A DNA stretch of 64,000 nt from Dugong dugon (taxonomy: Eukaryota > Chordata > Mammalia > Sirenia > Dugongidae), in contig CM057463.1 of assembly GCA_030035585.1 (NCBI GenBank), positions 139,098,736-139,162,735 on the forward strand, read 5' to 3'. Position numbers and translations under genes: made by a program. The first letter of the stretch is position 1. Each line of letters begins with the position of its first letter. The notes under the pieces are model-generated. The model did not search any database and was not told where the DNA came from. It saw only the letters and a list, made by a program, of their open reading frames with translations. Of the stretch, positions 10,706 through 23,663 are shown piece after piece.

Positions 10706-11503
10706 TGCTGGGTGCTGTCGAGTCGTTTCCTGCTCATAGTGACCGTGTGTACAACAGAACAAAACACTGCCCGGTCCTGTGCCATCCTCACAATCGTTGT
10801 TATACTTGAGCCCATTGTTGCAGCCACTGTGTCAATCCATCGCGTTGAGGGTCTTCCTTTTTTTGGATGACTCTCTACCAAGCATGATGTCCTTCTCCAG
10901 GGACTGATCCCACCTGATAACATGTCCAGAGTATGTGAGAAGTCTCGCCATCCTTGCTTCTAAGAGTTATTCTGGTTGTACTTCTTCCAAGACAGATTTG
11001 TTCGTTCTTTCCACAGTCCATGGTATATTCAATATTCTTCACCAACACCACAATTCAAAGGCCTCCATTCTTCTTCGGGCTTCCTTATTCAATGTCCAGC
11101 TTTCACATGCATATGAGGCGATTGAAAACACCATGGCTTGGGTCAGGCCCACTTTAGTCTTCAAGGTGACATCTTTGCTTTTCAACACTTGAAAGAGGGC
11201 TTTTGCAGCAGATTTACCCAATGCAGTGCATCTTTTGATTTCTTGACTGCTGCTTCCATGAGTGTTGATTGTGGATCCAAGTAAAAGGAAATCCTTGACA
11301 ACTTCAATCTTTTCTCCATTTATCATGATGTTGCTTATTGGTCCAGTTGTGAGGATTTTTGTTTTCTTTATGTTGAAGTGTAATCCACACTGAAGGCTGT
11401 GGTCTTTGATCTTCATCAGTAAGTGCTTCAAGTTCTCTTCACTTTCAGCAAGCAAGGTTGTGTCATCTGCATAACGCAGGTTGTTAACGAGTCTTCATCC
11501 AAT
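10706..11503 (-). mobile_element. RTE-type LINE, 5'-truncated, inserted in the L1 3' UTR
   Basis: The minus strand encodes the end of an RTE/BovB-like reverse transcriptase at 11039-11455. LNIKKTKIL-like FNIKKTKILTTGPI is at about residues 27-40, DFLLLGSTI about 57-65 and YACESWTLNK about 115-124. The frame then shifts. Imperfect 12-bp repeats CCTCATGTGTAT (10694-10705) and CCTGATGTTTAT (11504-11515) flank it, 10 of 12 matching. The 3' end shares CTGTCGAGTCG with AfroSINE tails. Confidence 0.85.
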
Positions 11504-14205
11504 CCTGATGTTTATAGGCCTGTCTATTGTTTGGCTGAAGGGTGATCTCTGGGAGTGGGTTCAGTTCCAGGTTTGAAGGATGTTTAAGGGCCATAGTCTC
11601 AGGGGTTCCACAGTCTTTATCAGACCAGTAAGTCTGATCTTTTTAATGAATTTGAATTTTGTTCTGCATTTTTCTCCCACTCTGTCCAGGACATTCTATT
11701 GTGATCCTGATCAGAGTGGTCGTTAGAGGTAGCTGGGCACTGTCTAGTTCTTGTGGTTGTGGTCTCAGGCTAGTGGGGACCATGGTTTATGTGGCCCGTT
11801 AGTCTTCTAATTATGTCCTCGAGCCTTTGATTTTCTTCACTCTTCTTTGCTCTGGATGGACTGGAAGAGACCAAGTGTATCTTAGATGACCACTTGCAAG
11901 CTTTTAAGACCCCAGTTGCTACTTACCAAAGTAGGATGTAGAATAGTGTCTGTATGGATTATGATGTGCCAATTGACCTAGATGTCCCCCAAGACTATGT
12001 TCCCTAGCCCTCAAGCCCAGTATCTGAGTCCCAGGAGGTGTATGATTTTGGCTAAGACGTTTTCATGACTGTATTTCATGTGAGCACTATGATATACATG
12101 GGTGTATTTGCAGCATGTACACATATATAAGTGAGTGTACTTCCATATGCTCTTCCACCCCTGTTCAGCTTACATATCTACCTATGTATCCACTTGTACA
12201 TTATTGTTTGCTATTGCTGTTGTTGCAGGATTGTATATGTATTATTATTTACTATTGTTGCCTTTTACTCTTGGGCACCTTTCAGTGTCTTCCTTTACCT
12301 TGATTATATTATGCTGACTTCTCTCATATTGTGTGTTATCTCTCCCTTCAGCAAAGTTAGTAAGTATCTACTATCTAGTTAGTGGTTTGCTCCTCTCCCC
12401 GCCCCTCCCCCCATCACTGGTAACCATCAAAGAATGTTTCTGTCTGTGTGAAAACCTTTTCTTGACTTTTTATAATAGTGGTCTTATACAGTATTTGTCA
12501 TTTTGTGACTGACTTATTTCACTGAGTGTAATGTTCTCCGGGTTCATCCACGTTGTGAGATTTTTTGCAGATTCATTGTTATTCTTTAATGTTGCATAGT
12601 ATTCCATTGTGTGTATGTATCAAAGTTTGTTTATCCATTCATTCATTGATGGGCACTTAGGCTGTTTCCACCTTTTTGCTATTGTAAATAATGCTGCAGT
12701 GAACTTGGGTGTACATATGTCTATTCATGTCATGGCTCATTTCTTTAAGATATATACCTAGAAGTGGGATTGCTGGATCATATGATATTTCTATTTCTAG
12801 TGTTTTGAGGAAGCACCATATTGTTTTCCATAGTGGTTTTATCATTTTACATTCCAACCAGCAGTGTATGAGAGTTCCAGTTTCCCCACAGCCTCTGCAG
12901 CATTTGTTGTTTTGTTTTTTTGCTCAGTGCCATTATTACCAGTGTGAGATGGTATCTCAATGTAATTTTGATTAGCATCTCTCTAAAAGATGGCTGATGA
13001 GTGTGAGCATCTATTCATGTATTTGTTGGCTGCCTGAATGTCTCCTTTGGTGAAGTGTCCGTTCATGTCCTTTGCCCATTTTTTGAATTGGGTTGTTTGT
13101 CTTTTTCGTTGTAGAGTTGTTGGAGTTTTCTATAAATTTTATAGATATACCCTTGCCAGATATGTCATAGCCAAATTTTTTTTCCCAGTCTGTGGGTTCT
13201 CTTTTTAGTCTTTTGGAAAAGTCTTTTGATGAACATGTTTTTATTTTCAGGAGGTTCCAATCGCCTAGTTTATCTTCTGCTGTTTGTGCTTTTTTAGTTA
13301 TGTTTGATAGTCTATAATGCCATAAATTAAGGCCCCTAGATTTGCCCCTGTTTTTTCTTCTATGATCTTTATGGTTTTACATTTTACGTTTAGGTCTTTG
13401 ATCCATCTTGAATTAGTTTTTGTGTATGGTGTGAAGGATGGATTCTGTTTCATTTTTCTGCAAATGGATATCCAGTTTTTCCAGTTAAAGAAACTCTCTC
13501 TCCCCAGTTTGACTGATTTTGACACTTTGTCAAAGATTAACTGTCCACAGGTGGATGGATTTATTTCCGGGGTCTCAATTCTGTTCCATTGGTCCATGTG
13601 TCTGTTGTTGTACCAGTACCAGGCTGTTTTGACTACTGTGACTGTATAGTAGGTTCTGATCCGGGAGTGTGAGGCTTCCTACTTTGTTCTTCTTCAGTAG
13701 TGCTTTACTTATCCAGGGCCTCTTTTCTTTCCATATAAAGTTGGTGTTTAGTTTTTCTATCCCATTAAAGAATGTTGTTGGAATTTGGATTGAGATTGCA
13801 TTATATCTATAGACTGTTTTGGGTAATATTGTCATTTTCACAATGTTAAGTCTTTCTGTTTGTGAGCATGGTATGTTTTTCCATTAATGCAGGCCTCTTT
13901 TGGTTTCTTGCAGCAGTGTTTTGTAGTTTTCTTTGCATAAGTCTTTTATGTTCCTAGTTAGGTTTATTCCCAAGTATTTTATCTTTGGGAGGCTGTTGTA
14001 AATGGTATTGTTTTCCTGATTTCCTTTTTGGAGTCCTCTTTGTTGGTGTAGAGGAAACCAACTGATTTTTGTATGTTAATCTTGTACCCCACCACTTTTC
14101 TAAATCCTTCTGTTAGTTCCAGTAGCTTTCTTGTGGAGTCTCTGGGATTTTCCATGCATAGGATTATGTTATCTGCAAGTAGGGATAGTTTTACTTCTTC
14201 CTTAC

Positions 14206-14684
14206 TGTCATGGATTAACTTATGTCCCCCCAAAAATGTGTGTATCAGTTTGGCTGTGCCGTGATTCCTGTATTGTGTGATTTTCCTGTATGTTGTAAAT
14301 CCTGCCTCTATGATGTTAATGAAGGAGGATGGGTGGCAGTTGTGTTCATAAAGCAGGACCCAATCTACAAGATTGGATTGTGTCCTGAGGTAATCTCTTG
14401 AGATATAAAAGAGAGAAGCGAGTAGAGGGACAGGGGGATCTCATGCCACCAAGAAAGCAGTGCCAGGAGCAGAGTGTGTCCTTTGGACCTGGGGTCCCTG
14501 CGTGCAGAAGCGCCTAGTCCGGGAGAACATTGATGAGAAGGCTGACAGAGAGAAAGTCTTCCCCTGGAGCTGACACCCTGAATTTTGACTTTTAGCCTAC
14601 TTTACTGTGAAGAAATACATTTCTCTTTGTTAAAGCAATCCACTTGTGGTGTTTCTGTTGTAGCAGCACTAGATGACTAAGACA
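14206..14684 (+). mobile_element. MaLR-type solo LTR nested in L1 ORF2
   Basis: Begins TGTCATGGATTAACTTATGT and ends GATGACTAAGACA. The duplication CTTAC is perfect at 14201-14205 and 14685-14689. The L1 reverse-transcriptase reading continues on both sides. Confidence 0.92.
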
Positions 14685-17478
14685 CTTACCAATTTGGATG
14701 AATTTCATTTCACTGTCTTGCCTTATTGCTCTAGTTAGGACTTCCAATACAATATTGAATAAAAGTAGTGATATATGCCATCCTTGTCTAGTTCGCATTC
14801 TTAAGGGGAATGCTTTCAGTCTCTCTCCAGTGAGAATAATGTTGGTTGCTGGTTTTGTATATTTATCCCTTAATTATATTTAGGAATTTCCCTTCTGTTT
14901 TTATTTTGCTGACAGTTTTTAATCAAGAATGGGTGTTGGACTTTATCAGATGCCTTTTCTGCATTGATTGAGATGATCACATAATTCTTTTGTTTTATTT
15001 ATGTGATGAATTACATTGATTGATTTTCTAATGTTAAACCATCCTTGAATGCAGGGTATGAATCACACTTGGTCATGGTGTATTATTTTCTTGATATGCT
15101 GTTGAATTCTGTTGGCTAAGATTTTGTTGCAAATTTTTGAGTGGATGTTCATGATTGTTATTCATCTATAATTTCCTTTTTTGTGGGGTCTTTACCTGGC
15201 TCTGGTATCAGAGTTATGCTGGCTTCATAGAATGAATTCAGTAGTATTCCTTCCTTTACTATGTTCTGGAATAGTTTGACTAGGATTGGTGTCAATTTTT
15301 CTCTGAATGTTTGGTAGAATTCTCCAGTGAAGTGTCTGGGCTGGTGCTTTTTTTAGTTGGGAGTTTTTTTTTGTTTTTTAATGACTTCTTCAATTTCTTC
15401 TTTTACTATAGGTCTGTTTAAATTATCTACATCAGTTTGTGTTAGTTTAGGTAGGTAGTGTTTTTCTGGAAATTTGTCCATTTCTTCTAGGTTTTCAAAT
15501 TTGTTGGAGTGCAGCTTTTAATAGTATTCTCTTATGATCCTTTTTTGTATCAGTTCATTCTATTGAAATGTCACCTATCTCATTTGTTATTGTGGTTATT
15601 TGTGTTTTCTCATTCTTTTCCTTTGTCAATTTGGCCAGTAGTTTGTCTGTTTTATCGATCCTCTCAAACAGCCAACTTCTAGTCTCATTGATTCTTTCTA
15701 TTGGTTTTCTGTTTTCTATTTCATTTATTTCTGCTCTAATCTTTGTTATTTCCTTTTTTCTGATGACTGTGGGCTTCTTTTGCTGCTCTTTTTCTATTTG
15801 TTTGAGTTGTAGGGTTGAGCTATTGATTTTGGACCTGTCTTCTTTTTTGATGTATGCCTTTATTACTACAAATTCTCCTCTGAGCACTGCTTTTGCTGCG
15901 TCCCACAGGTGTTGGTATGTTGTATTTTCATTCTCATTTGATTATAGGAATTTTCTTATTTCATTTTTAATTTATTCTATTACCCAGCAGTTTTTAAGCA
16001 AGATGTTATTCAGTTTCCATGTATTGGATTTTTTTTTTCTGTTATTGATCTCTAGTTTTATAGTGTTGTGATCAGAGAAGCTGCTATATATTATTTTGAT
16101 GTTTTTTACATTATTGATGCTTGATTTGTGGCCTAAAATATGGTCTTTTCTGGAGAATGATCCACATACATTGAACAGGAATATATACTGTGCTGCTGTT
16201 GAGTGGAATGTTCTGTATGTCTATGGGGTCAAGTTGGTTAATTGTGTTATTTAGATTTTCTGTATCTTTGTTTAGTTTCTATTTGTTCTGTCCTTCATCA
16301 AAAGTGGTGTGTTAAAGTCTCTTACAATTATTGTGGAACTGTCAATTTATCTTTTCAGTGCTGTTAGAGGTTATGTATTTTGGAGCTCTGCGATTCGGTG
16401 CATAGATATTCATTATGGGTATGTCTTCTTGGTGGGTTGCCCCTTTAATCATTATATTGCTACTCCTGCTATTTTTTGGTTACTGTTTGCATGTTATATT
16501 TTTTCCATCCTTTGATTTTTAACCTATTTATGTCTTTGTGTAAGGTGTGTCTCTTGTAGGCAAGATATTGATGGGTCATGTTCTTTTATTCATTCTACCA
16601 CTCTTTGCCTCTTGAGTGGTACATTTAAACAATTTACATTCAGTGTGATTATTGATAGGTATGACTTTACTGTTGTCATTTGCTATGCTTTTTTGTTGTG
16701 GTGTTGATTGTTTTGTTCCACTTAATTTTCTGTGCTGAGTTCTTTTTATTTATGTATTTTCTTTTCATTTATTATTGATTTTGCATTTACTGAGTCTTTA
16801 CAGTTTTCTTCCCATTAAAGAATGTGTGGCTGGAGAGGGGAGAGAAACAAAAGGAGGGGGAGCCCATTTATTGCCCTACTTGTCAAGTATCACTGCTGGA
16901 GAGTTACTCTGTCTCTGGGTCCTGATTTACTCCCAGCTTTGTGTACACTGGGATCTCTGAAGCTCTTGTCTTCCTTCCTGTACTTTTCCTCCTTAGCTCC
17001 TGTTGATGTCCTGCTCACCTTATTTTACTCTGGGTATGTCTATGCAGTTTCTTTATCTCCTGTTGGGGGTTCTGTGATGTTGTCTTCCTATGCTCCTCAG
17101 CCAGGGTTGCTGCTGGTTTGTCTCAAACTGGCCCTGCTGTGCTGGACTGGTTGGTAGGGCACCTTCGCTCTGTGTCTCTGTCTGTTTGCTGCTGTCATTC
17201 AGTTTCTTTTTCCTGTCAGTGTTTAATCTAATTCTATATCCTCTCATTTGATACTCGGTGTTCCAGGGTTGTCATCTGTACCTGTTACGCTTTATTTCTC
17301 AGGTCTTTGCTGTGGAGGGATGGCATGGTGGTTCTGACTAGGCTGCCATCTTCCTAGCACTTTTTTTCTCTCTAATATTAGAGATAACAAAAACATTGAT
17401 GATAGATTTTGGTTTAATTGGGATACATGGGGATAATATGGAGGAAGGAGGTTTGGACAGAGAAAGAGTAATGTTATT

Positions 17479-17778
17479 GTTGTTAACTGCTGTTGAGTCA
17501 GTTCCCAACTGATGGTGAGCTTATGCATCCATGCACAACGAGATTGGAACATTTTGGTCCATGTGATTTTCTATGGCTGATTCTCAGAGGTAGATTACCA
17601 GGCTTTTCTTCTTAGTCTGTCTTAGGCTGGAAGCTTTGCTGGAACCTTTTCAGCATCATACCAACACACAAGTCTCCACTGACAAACAAGTGGTTGCTGT
17701 GCTTGAGGTGCATTGCCCGGACATCGAACCTTGGTCTGCATGGAAGGTGAGAATTCTACCACTGAATCACCACTGCCC
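17479..17778 (-). mobile_element. tRNA-Gly-headed SINE, minus orientation
   Basis: Read on the minus strand the head is GTGGTGATTCAGTGGTAGAA, then TCTCACCTTCCATGCAGACC and a GGTTCGATGTCC B box. This is a tRNA-Gly derivative. The tail ends AACTGACTCAACAGCAGTTA. A second copy lies at 42189. Confidence 0.85.
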
Positions 17779-18069
17779 TTGAAAGAGAAATAGAATGCAT
17801 AAATAAGGATCATCCATGGGAAAAACTTTTGAATCAGTTACCTTTGATCTTCAATCCTTTCTTGGGTGGTAAATGTGCATCATGACTTTATCTTAGGACA
17901 GCATAATTAGGATGTATGTTTGCTGGCCAAGAAAGATGGGCATGGATGATGTTGAGTGGAGGTCAGCACTGTAATCTCCATTTATCTGTGAGGGAAACCC
18001 AGAGAGGAAGGTCTGCAGTGACCTTTCTCTCAAAGACAGTTAGGCCAATAGGCCCTTTCTGCCTTTGCA

Positions 18070-18487
18070 GCATGATAGTGAGGAGACATGAACTTTGGAG
18101 CCAGAACTGAGTTCACACTCTAGCTATGTTGATCAGAAGCTGTGTGACTTTGAATGAGTAACCTAGCCTTCTCTTCCTTGTTTTCCTATGTGAAAAGGGG
18201 GATAAAATTATAAGCCTAACAAAGTTGCTGTGAGGCTAAAATGAATTAATGTATGGAAGTTGTTGTTACTTGCCATGAAGTCCATTCCGACTCATGGTGG
18301 TTCCATGTATGCAAAGTGGAACTGCCCTACAGGGTTTTCAAGACTGTGATCTTTGGAGATCAGATTGCCAGGCCTGTCTTCCCAACCACTTCTAGGTGGG
18401 TGTGAACCACCAGCGCCTTGGCTAGTTGTGGCGTGCTTAACTGTTTGCATCACCCAGGGAAAGAGCCTGGTAAATAAATGCTTGTTT
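18070..18487 (+). mobile_element. MIR, plus orientation, split by an AfroSINE
   Basis: ACTTTGGAGCCAGAACTGAG and GCTGTGTGACTTTGAATGAG are MIR core text. GCCTGGTAAATAAATGCTTG after 18462 is the MIR end. Confidence 0.8.
18259..18463 (-). mobile_element. AfroSINE variant, minus orientation
   Basis: The tail TTGCCATGAAGTCCATTCCG and the head GTTTGCATCACCCAGGGA. It sits inside a MIR. The TATGCAAAGTGGAACTGCCC segment sets it apart from the other subtypes. Confidence 0.8.
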
Positions 18488-18489
18488 CC

Positions 18490-19515
18490 TTCCCTCCATT
18501 CTGCTAGAAAGCCTTTCTGTAATGCAGAGAATTGTTCTTTGGTTACTCTTCTTGGAAAAGGACTTTGGGCATGAAATCACCACCAAACGTGCCCAGGACA
18601 CAGGCCTTGCACAGCTCTTGGGGGCTAAGGTGCAAGGTTCAGTGCAGAAAAAAGCCTTGCTGCATTTGCAGCAGGATGGCCATCAGGGCCTCTGCCCCGG
18701 CCAGGGTGGAGTACCCTTTTTCCACTGAGTTGGGGTGGCCCTGTCTCATCTGACATGTGCCCCAGGTTTTGGGGAAGAAGCTCTAAACTAAAGCAGCAAG
18801 GTGGCTCAGGGCTGAGCTGGGGACCAGCCCCATCCTGAATTTTGGCCTCTGACCAAAGCACCACTAACCTAACCTCCTCTTCTAAGTTTCCTTTGAAATG
18901 CTTACTTTCTGGGATAGCCTTGGAACAGACTACTTTTCCTTGGGGATGCTTTTTGCCATAGACTTCCTCTGGCTCCCTGTCAATGTTGGGCAGATTCCTT
19001 TGTTCTGATAATGAATGGCAACTGTCAGACATATGTGATGGCATGTTAACAGGTGTCTTTGCCCTCCCAAATTGCTCCTGGATGTTGATCCAACCCGTCG
19101 GGGTGTATTTAGATGATAAATCAGAAAAAGAACTTTGTCCTCTACTCTGAGTCCTAGGAACAATTTGGCAAATTATCACTAAACCCTGTCTATAAAAGAT
19201 AAAATGTCAGCTCTCTCTTTGCCCCCTTCAGCCTTTGACATGCCACATCCAATATGCCTTTGTTCCAATCTAAGAGGACTTAATCTCATCATCTGGCCTT
19301 TTGAAGTTGTATGTCCTCTACAAATACGATCTATGAGGAGGAGGCAAACTGATAATACAGCTAATCTTTCAAAGTCCTGCTGAAGCAGTTACAGATAAAA
19401 GGAGAAGAAACCCCAGAAATGAGCATGATCACTTTAGTTCTATGTGCTTAGCCCACTGCTGAAACTCCATCTGAAACCCCACCTCCCAATTTTTACTTCT
19501 ATGTTGTACTTTTGT
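18490..19515. other. GC-richer intergenic stretch, chance open frame on the minus strand
   Basis: A 184-codon minus-strand frame (18625-19179) is the longest in the window, but it resembles no family I know and has no start or splice context. It is noted in the findings. No repeat family recognised. Confidence 0.35.
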
Positions 19516-19529
19516 TGAGATGAAAAATC

Positions 19530-20010
19530 CAGATAATTATAGAGAGAAAATACCACAAGTGGATGGCTTTAACAAAGACAGGTTTGTTCTCTCACAGTCT
19601 AGTAGGCTACAAGTCCAAATTCAGGGCATCAGCTCCAGGAAAAGGCCTTCTCTGTCAGCTCCAGAGGCAGGTCCTTGTCATCAGCCTTCCTTTGGTCTGG
19701 GAGTGTCTCAGTACAGGAATGAACGCTCTGCTCCTGGCACTGCTTTCTTGGTGGTATGAGGTTCCTATGTGTCTCTGTTCGCTTCTGTCTTTTATATCTC
19801 AAAAGAGATTGGCTTAAGACACTATCTAATCTTGTAGACCTCATCAGTATAACTGCTGCTAATCTATCTTATTACACCATAGTGATAGAGTTTACAACAC
19901 ATATGGAAATCACATCAGATTACAAAATGGTACACAATCACACAATAGTGGGAATCATGACCCAGACAAGTTAACAGATATTTTTGGGGGACACAATTCA
20001 ATCCATGACA
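19530..20010 (-). mobile_element. MaLR-type LTR, minus orientation
   Basis: Reading minus it starts TGTCATGGATTGAATTGTGT (20010 downward) and belongs with the copies at 7600 and 14206. The other end is degraded. Confidence 0.75.
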
Positions 20011-20158
20011 GATGGTTTTGTTCAGACATCTAGGAATCTTTCCAGTAAAAGTATTACTTTAGTCCTTGAATCATTTTGTAACTGTTTTGTATGGCTGTGT
20101 CACCTCTCCCTAATCTTAAGATTGTAAGCAGTAAGAAGAAAAGAACAATGTCTCAGAT

Positions 20159-20324
20159 CCGTGGTTCTCAAACTTTAGCATGCCTCAGAATAACCTGGGG
20201 GGCTTACTAAAACACAGATTGTTCAGGCCACCCTCACTAGGTCTGGCAAAGGGACTAACAATTTGCAGTTTTAACCTGTGATGCTGATGCTGTTGGTCCA
20301 GGGACCACACTTTGAAAATTATCA
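20159..20324 (+). mobile_element. hAT-Charlie MITE of the MER20/MER5 type
   Basis: GTGGTTCTCAAACTTTAGCA at the start and TGGTCCAGGGACCACACTTT near the end. Both ends are inverted versions of one another in the family. Confidence 0.8.
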
Positions 20325-20394
20325 CCTTACATAATAAAAGCCTGGTGAATTAGTACCCTAAGAAGGTGGAACTATTTTGTAATGCAAAGTGTGC

Positions 20395-20600
20395 CAGATT
20401 TGATGTAGAAAGACTTGGGTTCATTTGGCAACTCTGCAAATTACAAGAAGTGAAACAAATGAGTCTCTGAAACTCAGTTTCATCATCTGAAAATAAGGAA
20501 TGAAAAGAAGCCTATGTTGCTGAATTGCTGTAAAGATCAGAGCAGGTTATGTATGTGGAAGAGATTGGTAAATGGCAAAGCACAATCTAAGTTTAATTCA
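20395..20600 (+). mobile_element. MIR, plus orientation
   Basis: CTCAGTTTCATCATCTGAAA is the typical MIR core. The rest follows at lower similarity. Confidence 0.7.
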
Positions 20601-20961
20601 TTCTAGATGTGCTTTCAGTAGCTAAGTTTTATACACTTAAGAACAAAAGCTTTTATTATCTTTCATTATGATCATAGTAACAACAACAACCAATAATAAA
20701 CATGATAGAATAAATCTACTATTACAGTTTCTTTCCTGGGCACTTAACACATTTTGTTTATATCTTGCTAAAACCTCAACATCTATTTTATCACATATAT
20801 TTTTTTCTACCTAAAAGAAGTAATACTGGACAGAATTTAAGTTTTTCTTGAGGCCTCAGGGCAAGGGCAGCCCTTAGGATGTGGAGTTCCCTGTTCATAT
20901 AAAAAAAAAATGAACAAAAAGTATATTAAAAAATTCATGAGCCCACGTGAGGAACAGTCAT

Positions 20962-21447
20962 TGTGGTAGACAAAATAATGCCCACCTCCCATAGATGTCC
21001 ATATCCTAATCCTTGGGACTTGTAAATATGTTTCCTTGCTTGGCAAAAGGAACTTTATTTAATTAAGTTAAGGATCTTGAGATGGGAAGATCTTGCTGCA
21101 TTATCCATTTGGGCCTGTGTAAACACAAGTGTCCTTATAAGCGGGAGGCAGGAGTGTCAGAGTCTGAGAAGGAGATGTGACAGTGGAAGCAGAGATGAGA
21201 GAGAGAGAGATTTGAAGATGTTACATTGCTGGCTTTAAAGGAGGACGTGGCCAAGGAATGCAGGCAACCTTCAGAAGCTGGAAAAGGCGAGAAAAGGGAT
21301 TCTCTCCTGGCATATGCAGAAGGAATGCAGCCCTGCCCACCCATTTTTAGACTTCTGACTTCCTGAACTGTACTATAATACATTTGTGTTGTTTGAAGCC
21401 ACCAAGTTTATGGTGCTTTGTTGCAGCAGCAACAGCAAACCCATACA
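20962..21447 (+). mobile_element. MLT1-type (ERVL-MaLR) solo LTR, plus orientation
   Basis: Starts TGTGGTAGACAAAATAATGC and ends ACCCATACA. GTCAT before and GTGAT after are nearly a 5-bp duplication. GACTTCCTGAACTGTACTAT and TGTTTGAAGCCACCAAGTTT are MaLR LTR text. Confidence 0.8.
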
Positions 21448-22711
21448 GTGATTTATCAATGAAATTATAGAATAATGGGCAGAGAAAAGGTATTTATATA
21501 TATTTTTATTGTCCAAATAGTGCATGTGAAAATCAATTCATGATAATAGTGTCCAGGTACCATCTCTTCTGCTCATAGCCAGGGACAATCTGCTTGTGCG
21601 CTTTATTGCCCCTAATGCCATCTTTCCCATTGAGAGAAAAAAGTAGCAATGCTGTTATTACTCCCAATGCTGTGGCTCTTTGGAGCCTAGTTACATAAAA
21701 ATAATATAGATCATCTTGCCTCTGCAGTTCCCTGAATACCATTTATTTATTTTTAAAATATAATTTATTTTTGTTGTTAAGAATATACAAGCAGAACATA
21801 CACCATCTAATAGCATTTATGTATGTTGGTTATGTTATTACTCGTGATGCTACTCCATCCCTTGTGCTGCCTATGAATACTGGCTTCCAATGATTCCAAG
21901 TTTGTTACTGCTTCATTGCTGATGACCACAAATGCAGGTCTTGCACAGAAAAGGCAGAAGAAAAATGTGAATAATAACCTGTTTTCTAGTCATGTTAAAT
22001 TTACTGTTCAGAATTTTACAACATAAAACAATATGTTCTCCAACCATGTGTTCTCTTGAACTCTTTAGGCTGTGATCACTGTGTTTCCAGAATGTGATCT
22101 CCTTCAATGTTGACTGCACCCCTGCCCCCTACACACTGCCACCAGCATGAGGGAGAGGTAAGAAGAATGTTCTCATTCGCACTAGCAATGTCTGACCTTC
22201 AAAGAACTCAAGAACTACCTAGAAAAGCACAGTTACCACATTAGTCAGAGGCAGAAAAGGCCACTGATTGGAAGGGCCCATTGGCATTGCACAGCAATGA
22301 GCTAGAAAGCCCTTAGAGAAGACAGGCACAGCCACTCCAAGAAAGATGTGGAAACTAGCTGGTGTGGACTTCAGCTTTGTGGAGAGGGTTGAGTAAGGGG
22401 TTTGGAGAACATGTTATGGTCAAATAGGTTTGGTATCATTCTATACCTCAACCTCCACCTCTTCCCCAGGCTAGACCTTGCGACAGTACACATGCTTAGA
22501 CACACTTACTTAGGATTTCCAATTTGCCCTGAATCAGGGTAGCAAGGTAATGGAAAGAAACAAATCCTTAGTGTTTACTGCTTTTTAGTAGATTAACTTT
22601 ACTCATTTAAGGAATGTGGACTAATGACTGTCACCTACCAGTTAGGTATCTAGCTGAGTTAAGGATGGAACAAGAGGTCAAGAGTTACTTTAGGGATGTT
22701 CCTCTATGTTG
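21448..22711. other. Intergenic DNA with nothing recognised
   Basis: No exon, RNA gene or named repeat found. A segment near 21770-21900 has a LINE-like tone but cannot be assigned. Confidence 0.4.
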
Positions 22712-23098
22712 CATTGTTGTTAGGTGCTGTCGAGTCAGTTCCACTTAGAGCGACCTTAATGGATAACAAAAGGAAACATTGCCCAGTCCTGTGCTATCCT
22801 TACAATCATTGCTATGTTTGAGCCCACTGTTGCAGCCACTGGGTCAAACCATCTCATTGAGGGTCTCCCTCTTTTTTGTTGACCCTCTTCTTTACCAATG
22901 ATGATATCTTTCTCCAGCAATTTGTTCCTCCTGATGATGGGTCCAAAGTAAGCGAGACAAAGCCTTGGCATCTTTGTTTCTAAGGAGCATTCTGGCTGCA
23001 CTTCCTCTAAGACTGATTTGTTCATTCTTCTGGCAGACCATGGTATATTCAATATTCTTCACCAACACCACAATTCAAATGCGTCAGTTCTTCTTCAC
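22712..23098 (-). mobile_element. RTE fragment, minus orientation
   Basis: TTGTTGTTAGGTGCTGTCGA then the reverse-transcriptase tail. On the minus strand it includes CLAYFGPIIRR (about residue 30 on the frame at 22756-23052), the BovB/RTE-like YFGH region, and KRGRPSMRWFD. Confidence 0.8.
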
Positions 23099-23105
23099 TC
23101 TTCCC

Positions 23106-23316
23106 CAAAACCAGTTGCCATGGAGTTGATTCAATTCTGACTCATGGAGACCCCGTATGTGCCAGAGTAGAACTGTACTCTATAGGGTTCTCAATGGTTC
23201 ATCTTTTGGAAGTAGCTCACTTGGCCTTTCCTCTGAGGCACCTCTGGGTAGAATCAAACCTCTAATCTTTCAGTAAGCAGCTGAGTGCTTTAACCCCTTG
23301 CACCACCTAGGGATTC
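23106..23316 (-). mobile_element. AfroSINE, minus orientation
   Basis: CAGTTGCCATGGAGTTGATT tail and CACCACCTAGGGATTCC head. It directly follows the RTE fragment. Confidence 0.85.
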
Positions 23317-23663
23317 CTAATGTGGAAACACATGTGAAGAATCAACGATTCTTCCTTGTAGCCTCCATCAAATAGTACTATTACCTGAATTTATTGAGGG
23401 TCTGCTCCTACAGTCTGTTGTGACTTCTGTCTTTGCTCATTGTGAACTGTTTCCTCATATGCTCTCGATTGTAAATTATTGTCTTTAGTGGTGGAATTTC
23501 TGTAGAAATTTGATGGGTCTGTTCTTCCAAAGACATTTGCCTTTGCCAGATGTGCTGGGATTTCTTTTTGTGCTTACAATTTAAATTGTGTCATCCTGGA
23601 GTATATTTAAACCCCACAAGAGTCTGAATATCCTCCACAAGCTTGTTAGCCTCTAGCCTTTAT

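Larger units (their letters stand above)
10450..17361 (-). mobile_element. Long L1 (LINE-1), minus orientation, with two nested inserts
   Basis: On the minus strand the 5' end (near 17360) starts with AGGAAGATGGCAGCC, an L1-style start with a YY1-like AAGATGGC. ORF2 pieces follow: the endonuclease/RT linker at 15555-15887 (INETRSW, KTQITTITNEIGDI), reverse transcriptase pieces such as [15 protein letters not shown] (about 14750) and YTNKEDS (about 14040), and C-terminal pieces KMTILPKTVYRYNAI (about 13830) and FDPAI-like [12 protein letters not shown] (about 12780). Stops and frameshifts break every frame. About 1.3 kb of 3' UTR reaches 10450. ORF1 and the start of the endonuclease are missing between about 16800 and the 5' UTR. 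It is inactive. Confidence 0.88.

Noticed and set aside
10376..10870. 164-codon plus-strand frame
   Set aside because: It crosses the L1 3' UTR into the antisense of the RTE. Not a gene.
15568..16071. 167-codon plus-strand frame rich in Leu/Ser/Phe
   Set aside because: It is the antisense of L1 ORF2, whose A-rich sense strand makes a hydrophobic complement. The minus-strand frame is the meaningful one.
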